64,000 nucleotides of DNA from Streptomyces violascens (GCF_014649955.1 NZ_BMUA01000011.1:1-64000), one strand, 5' to 3'; counted from the stretch's first letter, positions 16,655-26,044 are shown. Notes: generated by a model from the sequence alone, not told the origin. Made by a program: numbers and translations.

Positions 16655-16954
16655 AGCGTACGTCAAGAAGCCGACAGCAAGACGTTAAGGAGACGTCAAG
16701 GCTCCCCTACTACAAGGAGGAGTCCAGCCAAATGCACCCTCTGGGCTATTCCGCACTGTGCAAAGCAGAGTGTCGGCCGGGGCCGGACGGCCATCGGCGG
16801 TGCCTGCCGAACCAGGCACCCCCGGACGTCGCCTCAAGCGAGGCGCCTGAGGGGCATCAGCCTGCTGGGAGAGGTACGTTGCCGACAGCGGACCGGCTGT
16901 CCGCGTACTTTGAGCACGCCCCACATTCGTCATCGGCGCCCCCGGGAGGCGAAC
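16655..16954. other. Intergenic stretch with orphan ribosome site
   Basis: About 300 bases. An AAGGAGGAG sequence at about 16711 precedes an ATG at 16732, but the frame it opens lacks protein-like character and runs into the next gene in another frame. No gene is called. Confidence 0.4.
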
Positions 16955-17416
16955 GTGCCAGGATCCATGCTCGCGCCCACCCGTTGGCCCCGCCCCCTCA
17001 TCAGGATCTGCTGGAGTGCCCGCAACCGGCAGTGGGGGTGGGACGCCGCCGGCTTCGTGGTCCTGCTGGCCGGGGGTGCCATGGCCTTGTGGGGCATGTT
17101 CCCCGTGGACCTGCACGGGCCGTGGCGCTACCCGGGCATCATGGCTCCGGCCTGTGGTGCGACCCGATCCGTGGTGGCGCTCCTGCACGGCGACGCAGTC
17201 ATGGCCTGGCGTTACAACCCGCTGGGCTTCCTGATGGTGCTTGCCGCGGCGGCAGGTGTGGTCAGGCTGGTGCTCGGAGTGCTCACCCGGCGGTGGCTGA
17301 CGCTCTTCGTCCGCCCCGGCCCACTCGGCTGGAGCGCGCTTGTCCTGCTGGTGGTGGCCCTGGACGTGCGCCAGCAAGGCCACGCCGCGCTGCTCATGAG
17401 TACGGGACTGCGCTGA
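16955..17416 (+). CDS. DUF2752 membrane protein
   Basis: A 153-residue protein with three or four helices. The segment PACGATRSVVALLHGDAVMAWRYNPLGF is the hallmark of DUF2752: a Cys-Gly-x-Thr-Arg motif at a helix start and an N-P-L-G motif at the next. Function unknown. The GTG at 16955 is preferred over the ATG four codons later because GGGAGG lies five bases before it. Confidence 0.8.
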   Translation: MPGSMLAPTRWPRPLIRICWSARNRQWGWDAAGFVVLLAGGAMALWGMFPVDLHGPWRYPGIMAPACGATRSVVALLHGDAVMAWRYNPLGFLMVLAAAAGVVRLVLGVLTRRWLTLFVRPGPLGWSALVLLVVALDVRQQGHAALLMSTGLR

Positions 17417-17603
17417 TACGGCTGCCTACAAGGTCACTGAAAGTGCACGCGGGTGACTGGTCAGTCCGGATACGGCTCCGCCCGTCCCTCTATGGCGTGC
17501 CGCAGCAAGCAGGAACATCGCCGTGTGCGCTCGGTGGCCTTGTCGGAAGCTGCCGACCCGCTCCCCGACGCGCCGAAGAAGCCGCCAGCCGCACGGTGTC
17601 GTG

Positions 17604-18194
17604 TCACATGGTCACCAGCATCGCGACCATGCCGAACCCCAGCAGGACATGGCATCCCTCGGCGAGTTCCGGGGCCCACAGCGGGTGGGCGGCCGGCTCG
17701 TCAGCGGCGCCGGCCACGACGGGGGCGCCCAGGACACGGCTGCCCGCGGCGAGTGCGTAGCCGGTGAAGAACACCAGGAGGACGCCCGTGAGCCACGGGA
17801 CGCCCACGGCATGCCCCGTCTCCGGCATGCCCGCCATACCCGCGGCGCCCGTCATGGGGGCGGCCATGGCGACCGCCATGTAGACCATCGCGAGATGCCC
17901 CACCCCATGGAAGAGGTGGTGGCGCCGGTGAACGGTGGGCCGCGTGACGGCGATCAGCGACCACAGACCGGCCGGGGCGAGGAGCGCGACCCACACGAAG
18001 AGCGGTACCGCCATGCCCATCCCGTACGGCAGCGCCATGACCGCCATGGACAGCCCCTTCAGTGCTGCCGATGCGTCCAACAGCCCTTCCTCTCGTGACT
18101 GCTGAGGGGCGCTGCGGCACCGGGCGAGGCAGTACAGCCCCGCCCCCGCCATCAGCACGACCCGCAGCCACACCACTTCCGCCGAGACTCGCAC
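17604..18194 (-). CDS. DUF5134 membrane protein
   Basis: A 196-residue integral membrane protein with about six helices, Met- and His-rich (HRRHHLFHGVGHLAMVYMAVAMA). This His/Met pattern is typical of DUF5134 and suggests metal binding, possibly copper, but no function is established. A GTG start at 18194 follows a GGGGGAGGGG run; GTG codons ten codons downstream are alternatives. Confidence 0.75.
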   Translation of the reverse strand: MRVSAEVVWLRVVLMAGAGLYCLARCRSAPQQSREEGLLDASAALKGLSMAVMALPYGMGMAVPLFVWVALLAPAGLWSLIAVTRPTVHRRHHLFHGVGHLAMVYMAVAMAAPMTGAAGMAGMPETGHAVGVPWLTGVLLVFFTGYALAAGSRVLGAPVVAGAADEPAAHPLWAPELAEGCHVLLGFGMVAMLVTM

Positions 18195-18336
18195 ACCCGA
18201 TCCCCTCCCCCGGTGACGTCGGCCCCTTCGAGCCTTCCCGCAGCAACCGGGCGGGCAGGGGCGCAGACGGGGCGTACGGATGCATTCGGCGAACGGGCAG
18301 CAGACCGGACCGGGCGGCAGCGCCCGTAGCCGGCGC

Positions 18337-18723
18337 TCACCGGTAGGCGGCGCCGAGGGCCTCGGCCCGATCGGTATGACCCTCGATGCGGGTGATCAGT
18401 CCGTCGGCGAGGTGGAAGACCTGATACGTCCTGATGGCTGTCTTGGCGGAGTCTTCGCCGTCCCGGATCCACAGGCTCAGGGCGATCGCCTCGGGGTAGG
18501 TGATTGCTTCCTCGACCGTCACCGCCAGCCCCCGGGCGTACAAGTGGGCGCAACGACCGAGGACTTGGGCGCGCCCACAGCATCCGTCGCTACCCCCGTC
18601 GGGCGGGCTCCACCGGACATCGGCGTGGAGCACCTCGGCCAGCGCGTGGCAGTCCGGGGTGTCCAGGGCGGTGCGCAGGCGGGCGGTGACGGCGCTGGGG
18701 GCGGGGCTGGAGCTGACGGGCAT
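18337..18723 (-). CDS. SnoaL-like / NTF2-fold protein
   Basis: A 128-residue protein of the SnoaL-like NTF2 fold: helix DTPDCHALAEVLHADVRW, then strands VTVEEAITYPEAIALSLWI and the closing YQVFHLADGLITRIEGHTDRAEAL. These cone-shaped domains serve as isomerases, cyclases or binding proteins. The ATG at 18723 follows GAGGTG. It is 55 bases downstream of a flavin monooxygenase gene on the same strand, so it may be co-expressed and act on the same small molecule. Confidence 0.75.
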   Translation of the reverse strand: MPVSSSPAPSAVTARLRTALDTPDCHALAEVLHADVRWSPPDGGSDGCCGRAQVLGRCAHLYARGLAVTVEEAITYPEAIALSLWIRDGEDSAKTAIRTYQVFHLADGLITRIEGHTDRAEALGAAYR

Positions 18724-18777
18724 GCGACACCTCACTGAGCAGTGTGGGAGTTCGTGAACACGCGTGGACGTGTGGAA

Positions 18778-19965
18778 TTACGGTGCGGCGGTGGCGAGTT
18801 CATCGAGAGCGGGAAGCCTCTGTGCCGCAAGGCGAGCGCCGGTCAGGCGGCTCGCTCCGGGCAGCCCGGCCAGTTCGAGGGCGGCGCGCCGGACACGCAG
18901 CCGCAGTGATGAGTCGGGCACGACCCAGCGAGCCCCGCCCCGGGCCGCGCGCTGGCCGCGCGAGACTACGGGCCGCCAGATGCGCTCGTAGTGCCGCAGT
19001 GCCTCTTCCACGCTGTCGGCGTGTCCGAGCTGGTCGGCCAGTATGTAGGCGCCGGTGATGCCCAGCGACGCGCCCTGTCGGGAGAGCGGCGACACCGCGT
19101 GGCAGGCGTCGCCGGCCAGGACGACGCGGCCCCGGCTCCAGGTGCCCATCTCCACCTGTGCGACCTGGTCGCAGTAGAGCTCGCGTGCGGGCGGACAGCG
19201 CTCCAGGACGCGCGGCACCATCCAGCCGATGCCCTGGAAGCTCTCGCGTAGCGCGGAACGTGTGTCGGCGGGCGGCTCCGGGTGGGTGGCGCGGTGTACG
19301 GCGAGGACCGCGACGTTTCCGTCGCGCACCGCGTACAGGCCCAGCTGGCGGCCGACCATGTCGGTGAGGACGAGGCGGTCGCCGAGCTCAGCGTGCAGTA
19401 CGGGATCCTCGATGGTGAACGCCGCCGCACTGAGACCGAGGTCGCGTACGTAGCGCCGCTCGTCGCCGAAGATAAGGGCGCGCACGGTGGAGTGGATGCC
19501 GTCGGCGCCGACGAGCAGGTCGGCGTCGAGGGTGCTGCCGTCGGTGAGGGTGACGCGTACACCGTCTCCGCGGTCCTCGATGCGGGCGGGGCCGGTGCCG
19601 AAGCGCAGGTCGACGGCGAACGACAGCCTTTCGCGCAGGGCGAGTTCGAGGTCGCTCCGCATGATGCTGAGCAGACGGCCACCGGCCGAGCGGGCAAGCC
19701 TGTCATACGTCAGGCTCGCCGTGCACCGCCCGCTCTCGTCGACGAATGCGGTCCTGGTGACCGGTTGGCTGAGCTCCCGCAGCCACGGAAGGACGCCCAT
19801 CACCTCGGCCGCGTCGTAGCCCGGGCCGAAGACATCGACCAGGTACCCCTCGGCGCGGGGCGCGGGGGACGTCTCCAGGACCGTGACCTGCCAGCCCAGG
19901 ACGTTGTGCAGCCGTCCCGCCAGAGCGAGCCCGGCGATCCCCGCGCCGCAGATCACTGCCTTCAT
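18778..19965 (-). CDS. FAD-dependent monooxygenase (PHBH class)
   Basis: A 395-residue flavoprotein hydroxylase. VICGAGIAGLALAGRL near the N-terminus binds FAD (GxGxxG), the middle has DLLVGADGIHSTVR (DG motif), and GRVVLAGDACHAVSPLSRQGASLGITGA is the GD motif that contacts ribityl and pyrophosphate. It would use NAD(P)H and oxygen to hydroxylate an aromatic or polyketide-like substrate. The ATG at 19965 is chosen over an upstream frame. A TTTGCATCATGCAAA operator lies 54-68 bases upstream, shared with glxA and the ClC channel gene. Confidence 0.88.
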   Translation of the reverse strand: MKAVICGAGIAGLALAGRLHNVLGWQVTVLETSPAPRAEGYLVDVFGPGYDAAEVMGVLPWLRELSQPVTRTAFVDESGRCTASLTYDRLARSAGGRLLSIMRSDLELALRERLSFAVDLRFGTGPARIEDRGDGVRVTLTDGSTLDADLLVGADGIHSTVRALIFGDERRYVRDLGLSAAAFTIEDPVLHAELGDRLVLTDMVGRQLGLYAVRDGNVAVLAVHRATHPEPPADTRSALRESFQGIGWMVPRVLERCPPARELYCDQVAQVEMGTWSRGRVVLAGDACHAVSPLSRQGASLGITGAYILADQLGHADSVEEALRHYERIWRPVVSRGQRAARGGARWVVPDSSLRLRVRRAALELAGLPGASRLTGARLAAQRLPALDELATAAP

Positions 19966-20018
19966 CGAGATGGCCCACTCTCTTTCGGACGGCGCCGACC
20001 GACATCCCCACACCCATA

Positions 20019-20033
20019 TTTGCATCATGCAAA
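20019..20033. promoter_or_regulatory. TTTGCATNATGCAAA operator, site 1
   Basis: A perfect inverted repeat (TTTGCAT-C-ATGCAAA) 54-68 bases upstream of the monooxygenase start. Three further matches lie at 20468, 27279 and 29714. Confidence 0.7.
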
Positions 20034-20467
20034 ATCATGCTGTCAAGGGCCCGCCGGAGTCGGCTGGAGCGCTCCGCGCATGCTAGAAGTGGTGTGCCGT
20101 TACCGGCCGGTCGCCGTGTTAGTGGACGCCCACGGCCCGGCCGGGACGGCCCACACCGCCCCTCGCAGACCAGCACGCCGCACAAGTGCCACCAATCCCG
20201 ATCGCCGCCGGGGACGCCGCGGGGAGCGGGCAGACGCCGCCGCGCCTTATCACCACAGGGATCTCAAGCCTCTGCCGGCCGCAGGAGTGAAGTCCCACTG
20301 CGGGCCCCCGAGCCGGAGGCCCACGAGAACCGAACGGGTGCCACGTTCTTGACGCCACGCCCGCGAGCGCGGCGACCGCCACGGTCCGACGGCAAGGTCG
20401 GACACAATCACGCCGGACCGACGGCCACGACGTCGGGGCGAGCCGGACATGCCCCCTTCCGAGCTAA
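20034..20467. other. Divergent intergenic region
   Basis: About 430 bases between two copies of the operator. No gene is supported on either strand. It should hold the divergent promoters for the monooxygenase and glxA. Confidence 0.5.
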
Positions 20468-20482
20468 TTTGCACTATGCAAA
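20468..20482. promoter_or_regulatory. TTTGCATNATGCAAA operator, site 2
   Basis: TTTGCACTATGCAAA, one mismatch from a perfect inverted repeat, 94-108 bases upstream of the glxA start. Confidence 0.65.
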
Positions 20483-20575
20483 ATGCGTGTCACGGTGGAA
20501 CGCCCGCTCCGCTGCGGTAGCTGTCGGGAGCCCGGCGTCCCCGCCCCACCGGGCCAACCGCTCCGGAGGTATGCC

Positions 20576-22510
20576 ATGGCCACGCGTCCGTCCCGACTGA
20601 AGTCCCACAAGACCTGGCTCGGCGCCGGAGCCGTGCTGGTACTGGCCGGGCTGAACGCGCCGGCCGTGCTCGGCTTCGCCACGGACCAGTACCACGCCTA
20701 CGAGATCGAGACCGACGACTACAAAACGGAGCGCGGTCACTGGGACCTGGTGGACATGCCGGCCGCGTACCAGCTCAACTCCATCCACGCGGTATTGCTG
20801 CGGACAGGGAAGGTGCTCCTGATCGCGGGCTCCGGGAACAACGTCAAGCACTTCGAGGGCGGCACCTTCAAGTCCACCGTGTGGGACCCGGTCAGGAACA
20901 CGTTCAAGAAGATCGACACCCCGAAGGACATGTTCTGCGCCGGGCACGCCCAACTGCCCGACGGGAAGGTTCTGGTGGCGGGCGGCACCGCACGCTACGA
21001 GGTGCTCGATGGGAACGTGAAGCGGGCCGGCGGGGCGATGCTGGTCAAGAACGAGGACCCGGACCAGGAGCGCAGCTTCCCCAAGGGAACCGTCTTCCTC
21101 TCCGCCTCGGGACGGACCTACCGCTCCCAGGTGCCCGTCCACGTCCCCGCCGCCCACAAGATGATCGATCCCGCGACCCTGAAGGCGACCGTCACCGCCA
21201 GCGAGGCGCGGGTCTACGTCGAGGCCGGCCAGGAGGGCCCCGAGGGGATCACCAACACCACCGAGCAGTACGAGATCCAGGGCCTGACCGGCGAGGACGA
21301 CAACAACTTCTACGGCATCGCCAACAAACTCGGCCTGGACAAGAAGGACTTCCAGGGGATCAAGGACGCCTACGAGTTCGACCCGGTGACCGAGAACTAC
21401 ACCCGCGTCGACCCGATGAGCGAGGCCCGCTGGTACCCGACACTGCTCACCCTCACCGACGGCAAGGTCCTCGCCACCTCCGGGCTCGACGACGTCGGCC
21501 AGGTCGTACCCGGCAAGAACGAGATCTACGACCCGGCCACCCGCACCTGGTCCAAGGCGCCCACCCGCTACTTCCCCACCTATCCGTCCCTGTTCCTGAT
21601 GAACGGCGGCAAGGTCTTCTACTCCGGATCGAACGCCGGATACGGCCCCGCCGACAAGGGCCGGCTGCCGGGCCTGTGGGACCTGGGCGCCAACACGTTC
21701 CAGGCCGTGCCCGGGCTCAGGGCGCCGGATGTACTGGAGACTTCGGGCTCGGTGCTGCTCCCTCCGGCCCAGGATCAGAAGGTCATGGTCTTCGGCGGCG
21801 GAGGCGTGGGCGAGTCGAAGAAAGCCACGGCCCGCACCGCGGTGGTCGATCTGGCGTCACCCCACCCGTCGTTCTCCCCCGGCCCGGATCTGGCGCACAG
21901 GACCCGATACCTCAACACCGTGCTCATGCCGGACGACACCGTCTTCACCACCGGTGGCTCCGGTGACTACCGGGGGCGCGGCCAGAGCGACATCCTGGCC
22001 GCCCAGTTCTACGACCCGAAGGCCAACACCTTCCTCACGGCCGCCGAACCGACCGTGGGCCGGAACTATCACACCGAGGCCCTGCTCCTGCCGGACGGCC
22101 GGGTCGCCGTCTTCGGCTCGGACCCGCTCTACGGGAACGAGGACAACAGCAAGCCGGGCACCTTCGAGCAGCGCGTCGAGGTCTACACCCCGCCCTACCT
22201 CTACCGGGACCACGACCACCGGCCCACCCTCGGCGCCGGGCCCACCTCGGTCCGGCGCGGCGGGAGCGCCACCTTCCCCACCCGGGACGCGGCCCGCATC
22301 AAGACGGCCCGTCTGATCCACCCCGGATCCGCCACCCACGTCACGGACTTCGACCAGCGCTCCGTCGCCCTCGACGTGAAGCGGACCGGCGATGCCGTCA
22401 CGCTGACCGTCCCGAAGGACCCCTCCCTCGTCCCGGCCGGCTGGCACATGATCTTCGTGACGGACGAGAACGGAACCCCGTCACAGGCCGTCTGGATCCA
22501 GGTCACGTAG
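20576..22510 (+). CDS. glxA: Galactose-oxidase-like copper radical oxidase
   Basis: A 644-residue protein matching GlxA of streptomycetes through its length. It has an N-terminal signal-anchor (WLGAGAVLVLAGLNAPAVL), a kelch beta-propeller and a C-terminal Ig-like domain. Active-site residues by analogy with galactose oxidase are present: Cys121 in FCAGH and Tyr287 in ARWYP (the Tyr-Cys cofactor), Trp286 beside it, the Tyr498-His499 pair in RNYHTEA, and His588 in ATHVTD. GlxA oxidises primary alcohols to aldehydes outside the cell and is needed for the tip glycan made with CslA. The ATG at 20576 follows GGAGG. No cslA adjoins it here. Confidence 0.93.
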   Translation: MATRPSRLKSHKTWLGAGAVLVLAGLNAPAVLGFATDQYHAYEIETDDYKTERGHWDLVDMPAAYQLNSIHAVLLRTGKVLLIAGSGNNVKHFEGGTFKSTVWDPVRNTFKKIDTPKDMFCAGHAQLPDGKVLVAGGTARYEVLDGNVKRAGGAMLVKNEDPDQERSFPKGTVFLSASGRTYRSQVPVHVPAAHKMIDPATLKATVTASEARVYVEAGQEGPEGITNTTEQYEIQGLTGEDDNNFYGIANKLGLDKKDFQGIKDAYEFDPVTENYTRVDPMSEARWYPTLLTLTDGKVLATSGLDDVGQVVPGKNEIYDPATRTWSKAPTRYFPTYPSLFLMNGGKVFYSGSNAGYGPADKGRLPGLWDLGANTFQAVPGLRAPDVLETSGSVLLPPAQDQKVMVFGGGGVGESKKATARTAVVDLASPHPSFSPGPDLAHRTRYLNTVLMPDDTVFTTGGSGDYRGRGQSDILAAQFYDPKANTFLTAAEPTVGRNYHTEALLLPDGRVAVFGSDPLYGNEDNSKPGTFEQRVEVYTPPYLYRDHDHRPTLGAGPTSVRRGGSATFPTRDAARIKTARLIHPGSATHVTDFDQRSVALDVKRTGDAVTLTVPKDPSLVPAGWHMIFVTDENGTPSQAVWIQVT

Positions 22511-22639
22511 GGCCAGTGGGCTGAGCAGTTGCTGTACCACCGACAGGTATGTGGGCCCGGGTGTGGGTTGACCGGCCCTGCGAGTTCGTAACGAGATCTT
22601 GTTGCGGTGCCTGGGCGGGCGTAACCGATTTGATGATCT

Positions 22640-23200
22640 GGCGATTTGCGCCGGATGACGACTCAGCCGTCGATCGCGGACGACGGCTTCTGAGCGCGGA
22701 TCGAACCACTGCTGCCGCCCTGGCCCAAGCGGTCACCAGGGCCGAAACCGGCACCAGACCGGCTGCGCCTGCAGAGCATCTTGTATCAGGACACCGCCTG
22801 GCAACTCCCGCCGCCGGAACTCGGGGTCGACTCCGGGCAGACCTGTTGGCTGCGCCTGGACCGCTGGCAGAAGGCCGGAGTCTTCGAGCAGCCGCACCGC
22901 ATCTTGCTCGCCGAACTGCACGCCACCGACGAACTCGACTGGACGCGCGCGTGCGTACGTGGAGGGCTCTCACGTCCGCGCGACAAGAGGGAGTGCCGCA
23001 ACCTGTCTTCCGCCGGTCGACCGGCGGAAGACAGGCAGCAAACACCATTCGATCTACGACAGGCGCGGCACCTCGCTCCGGGTCATCACAACCGCCGCCA
23101 ACATCAATGACGTCACCCAGACCTTCAACCTGGTCGACGGCATCCTGCCCGTCGCCGGACGGACCGGCCGCCCACGACGGCGCCCCGAGTCCGTCGTAGG
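22640..23200 (+). pseudogene. IS5-family transposase remnant
   Basis: Fragments in several frames reconstruct an IS5-type transposase: IADD.., a stop, then RIEPLLPPWPKRSPGPKPAPDRLRLQSILYQDTAW, WLRLDRWQKAGVFEQPHRILLAEL, ATDELDWTRACV, GSHVRATRG, then TGSKHHSIYDRRGTSL and RVITTAANINDVTQTFNLVDGIL. There are at least one stop and two frameshifts, and the middle is scrambled around a CLPPVDRRKTG motif. It cannot make an active enzyme. Confidence 0.75.
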
Positions 23201-23319
23201 GCGTGTATCGAAAGCGCATGTTGCGCTCGACGTGGCAGTTGTAATCCGCCTCGGTGCAGTGCAGCAAGGCCAAGCGCGTCGGTCCGTATAGTTGCCAGGG
23301 CGCTGAACAGGGGGACCAC

Positions 23320-23634
23320 ATGGGTGAGGTACTGAAGCGACGGCCGGCTCTGAAGAGACTTGCGATCGCGGCCTTCGGGCTGATGATGCTCGCTGTTTCG
23401 AGCTGGCTCTTGAGCGAAGTAGTCGGCGCCGACTACCCGCGGCGGCCTGTCTGGGACGTTGGAAGTGCAGGGCCCTGGGTGGCTTCGTACGCGCGCGCCA
23501 TCGCCGCCGGATCCTGGATGGCGGCGCGCGCCTGCCTGATGCTGGCCGCCCTGCTCTTGGCGCTGGATTTTGCCTCGCTACTCGTGGGCACGATCCGCAG
23601 GGCCACCCGGAAGCCAGACCGCCCGGTGCCTTGA
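23320..23634 (+). CDS. Small membrane protein of unknown function
   Basis: A 104-residue protein with two hydrophobic helices (LAIAAFGLMMLAVSSWLLSEVVG and ACLMLAALLLALDFASLLVG) and basic ends. The ATG at 23320 follows AGGGGGA at good spacing. It lies between two IS5 remnants, so it may be a passenger gene. No family was recognised. Confidence 0.55.
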   Translation: MGEVLKRRPALKRLAIAAFGLMMLAVSSWLLSEVVGADYPRRPVWDVGSAGPWVASYARAIAAGSWMAARACLMLAALLLALDFASLLVGTIRRATRKPDRPVP

Positions 23635-23659
23635 GACGGACGTGGAGTGACCGTGCTGG

Positions 23660-23745
23660 TCACAGCCACTCGTTTATGGCCGCTACGACGATGGTCGCCT
23701 CGTAGCGGACGGGGAGCTTGTCGTACCTCACGGCCACCGCCCGGT
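23660..23745 (-). pseudogene. C-terminal remnant of an IS5-type transposase
   Basis: The minus strand encodes AVRYDKLPVRYEATIVVAAI then NEWL and a stop, the standard C-terminal end of an IS5-group transposase. It is opposite in orientation to the larger remnant at 22.6-23.2 kb, so at least two insertion events or a rearrangement occurred. Confidence 0.7.
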
Positions 23746-23896
23746 ACACCCTGCGCTCCTCTCAGCGCGGTAAAGACCTTGCCATCGAGGTCTTGTTCTT
23801 CGGCCGGTTCGCCCCCGATGGGCGGATGCGCCAGGCGCATATGGCCACCCGCACTGTCCCTGTGGACGGCAGCGGCGTGTGGGAAGGGGCGACGTC

Positions 23897-24115
23897 ATGA
23901 CCGCCGAGAGCACGTACACCGTCACAGGTATGGCTTGCGGGCACTGCGCGGCGTCGATCACCGAGGAGCTCAAGCGCGTCGTTGCCGTCAGCGCCGTGAC
24001 AGTGGACGTCGACAGCGGCACGGTTGTGGTGATCAGCGACAAAGATCTGGCAACCGCAGACGTACGCGCCGCGATCGAGAAGGCAGGCTACGAGCTCACG
24101 ACCGAGGGCACATAG
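23897..24115 (+). CDS. Heavy-metal-associated (HMA) domain protein, CopZ-like
   Basis: A 72-residue single-domain protein of the copper-chaperone fold. TVTGMACGHCAASITEEL carries the MxCxxC metal site (Cys near residues 14 and 17), followed by the beta-alpha-beta pattern ending IEKAGYELTTEG. Such proteins carry Cu(I) to P-type ATPases. No ATPase gene is adjacent. The ATG at 23897 follows GGAAGGGG; an in-frame start six codons upstream is less likely. Confidence 0.85.
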   Translation: MTAESTYTVTGMACGHCAASITEELKRVVAVSAVTVDVDSGTVVVISDKDLATADVRAAIEKAGYELTTEGT

Positions 24116-24390
24116 ACCCCGCACGCCGCTTCGGATGCCTGCGCAGCACGCCCGCCCATGCCACGCAGTCCGACACATTCGGACGGGAGCAGCGGCGTGG
24201 CAGGCGCGGCCGGGAAGCCGTTCCCGAAAGGAAGGGCACGGATGCCTCTCGATGATGGGCTGAGCCAGGAGGTCACTGGTCGGCGTGGCGGCGCTGTCGC
24301 ACTTCTACCCGCGGGGTGGTGGAGGTGGAGCGCCATGGTGCCTTTACCTGCAGAGCTTCAGGTGCGGGAGGACGCTGCTTGGCAACAAGG

Positions 24391-24845
24391 TGGAGGAACT
24401 CCAGGCTGAGGCTCAAGAGTTGGCCCTCCGGCCGGAGGGGGGGCGCGGGAGGATCTGTCGCGGCTGGCGATCACCCGGGAGACCGTCGTGCAGGCGCCGG
24501 CGGAACTGTCGGCCGCAAAGGCCGAGTCGGATTGGGCCGGCGGGGGACGCACCGCAGACGAAGGAGGCGTCCGCGCCGCATGACATCGGAGTGGTCATGG
24601 TGCCGCCGCAATGCGAGGACTTGGTCGTGGCGGTGTTGCCGGATGTGTACGGGGACATCGTCGAGGTCATCGCTGATGCGTCGGGGCCGTTGCAGGAGAA
24701 GCAGATCGTTCCGCGGATCGATCTGCCGACGACCGGGAGGATCGAGGGAAGTGAAACGACTGGTGGAACGGGGCTGGCTGGACGAGGAGGCACCTGGACG
24801 ATTCCCCCTCACCTGCCACGAGCAAGACCGCGCTGGCCGGGCCGA
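24391..24845 (+). pseudogene. Broken gene for an actinobacterial hypothetical protein
   Basis: Read across three frames this stretch gives a coiled N-terminus (VEELQAEAQELAL, then EDLSRLAITRETVVQ), a central part (DIGVVMVPPQCEDLVVAVLPDVYGDIVEVIAD, then ASGPLQEKQIVPRIDLP) and a winged-helix-like end (VKRLVERGWLDEEAPGRFPLT). At least two frameshifts separate them. The plan fits small hypothetical proteins often found beside streptomycete transposases. It is not expected to be functional. Confidence 0.6.
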
Positions 24846-24856
24846 CTTTTGTGCGC

Positions 24857-25354
24857 TCAGGACTGCATGGGGATGTGATCCAGCGTCCGTTCCTGACCGG
24901 GGTGTTCCAGCAGGCGGCGCAGTAGTCCGCGCGCGGTGACGACCCCCTTGACGACGGACGCGCCCCGCTCCCGGCCCACCACCACCGCCAGTTGGCTGTT
25001 GTTGCCGACCAGACAGAGCATCACCTGGGACAGCGTGGCTTCTGCCGCCACGACGGGTGGCCGGCCCCCTTCAGGCGGAAGGCACTCGGCGACCCGGCGC
25101 CCCGCCACGGTCCTGCGCAGGCGCTCACGCCCGTCCAGACCGAAGAGCGAGGCAAGCCCCGGCTGGACTGCGACGAAGTCCGGGATCAGCAGCCGGACGA
25201 AGCCCATGGGCTGCACGATCTGTTGGGGAACGCCGGCCGCGTCCACGAGAACGAGGTAGGGGTCGGGTCCGAAGACCAGGGCCTGGACTACCTCCAGGGC
25301 ATCGCTCTCCAGCGGCATGGTCCGGCACGGTTGAGCGATGTCCCTGGCATACAT
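24857..25354 (-). CDS. CBS-domain protein
   Basis: A 165-residue protein with the layout of the CBS protein at 11.5 kb: MYARDIAQPCRTMPLESDAL and DPYLVLVDAAGVPQQIV in the first motif, RPPVVAAEATLSQVML and LAVVVGRERGASVVKGVVTARGLLR in the second. It probably binds an adenine nucleotide. It is not next to a transporter gene, but carries the same leader block as the antiporter and APC permease, which suggests a common ligand-responsive circuit. The ATG at 25354 follows GGGAGCCGCC. Confidence 0.8.
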   Translation of the reverse strand: MYARDIAQPCRTMPLESDALEVVQALVFGPDPYLVLVDAAGVPQQIVQPMGFVRLLIPDFVAVQPGLASLFGLDGRERLRRTVAGRRVAECLPPEGGRPPVVAAEATLSQVMLCLVGNNSQLAVVVGRERGASVVKGVVTARGLLRRLLEHPGQERTLDHIPMQS

Positions 25355-25389
25355 GGGCGGCTCCCGGCGTAGACGCGCGTCAATGCGTT

Positions 25390-25413
25390 GCCGACCAGAC
25401 TTCCCGGCACACC
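25390..25413 (-). promoter_or_regulatory. Conserved leader block, copy 3
   Basis: On the minus strand GGTGT then GCCGGGAAGTCTGGTCGGC, one base different from copies 1 and 2. It ends 36 bases upstream of the CBS gene start. Confidence 0.75.
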
Positions 25414-25516
25414 AGGGACGCCCTCACGAGGGTGTCCCACACCTCAATCTTTGCACAGGGCAAGACAGTTGAGGCAGCCTTCGCGCAACCGCCCTACGAG
25501 GAGTAAAGCACGCAGC

Positions 25517-26044
25517 TCATGTGGTGCGGCGGGCCTGAGTGTCGGACCAGCCCAGCGGGTAGAGCGAGACCTCGTCGGGGGCGGCGGGCTCGCCGCCCGC
25601 CTCCGCGAAGGCAGTCAGGGCATCGACCAGAGCCGCGCGCTGGCCTGGCGCGAGCCGCTCGACGACCTCGGCGATCTCCTGGCGCCGGCGGGCGGTGACG
25701 TCCTCCACCAGACGGCGCCCTTCGTCGGTCAGGCGCAGCAGGGTCTCGCGCCGGTTGTCCGGGTTGACCTGGCGGTCCGCGAGTCCGGCCGCGATGAGGC
25801 GGTCCATCATGCGCATCGCGGTCGAGGGGTTCACGCCGAGCAGGTCGGCCAGGACGACGAGTTTGGCGGTGCCGTGCGTCGACAGGACGACGAGCAGGCG
25901 GAATTGGGGCAGCGTCACCCGGTCCTCGACGGCCGCGAGGGAGCGGGCGGAGACGGCCACCAGGACGCGTGAGGCGGTCAGGACGGCGCGGGTCACCCCG
26001 TCGACGTCGCCCATGGCGGATGCGGGCTGCTCATGCTCGGTCAT
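25517..26044 (-). CDS. MarR-family regulator
   Basis: A 175-residue winged-helix regulator. LADLLGVNPSTAMRMMDRLIAAGLADRQ is the DNA-reading helix region and NPDNRRETLLRLTDEG the wing. It lies 45 bases downstream of a PP2C phosphatase gene on the same strand. No TTTGCATNATGCAAA site is directly before its start, but it sits in the middle of the region where those sites cluster and is one candidate for the protein that reads them. Confidence 0.85.
   Translation of the reverse strand: MTEHEQPASAMGDVDGVTRAVLTASRVLVAVSARSLAAVEDRVTLPQFRLLVVLSTHGTAKLVVLADLLGVNPSTAMRMMDRLIAAGLADRQVNPDNRRETLLRLTDEGRRLVEDVTARRRQEIAEVVERLAPGQRAALVDALTAFAEAGGEPAAPDEVSLYPLGWSDTQARRTT

Noticed and set aside
16732..17760. 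Open frame with a good AAGGAGGAG site
   Set aside because: The protein is Pro/Ala/Arg-rich and overlaps the DUF2752 gene in another frame; only the orphan ribosome site is notable.
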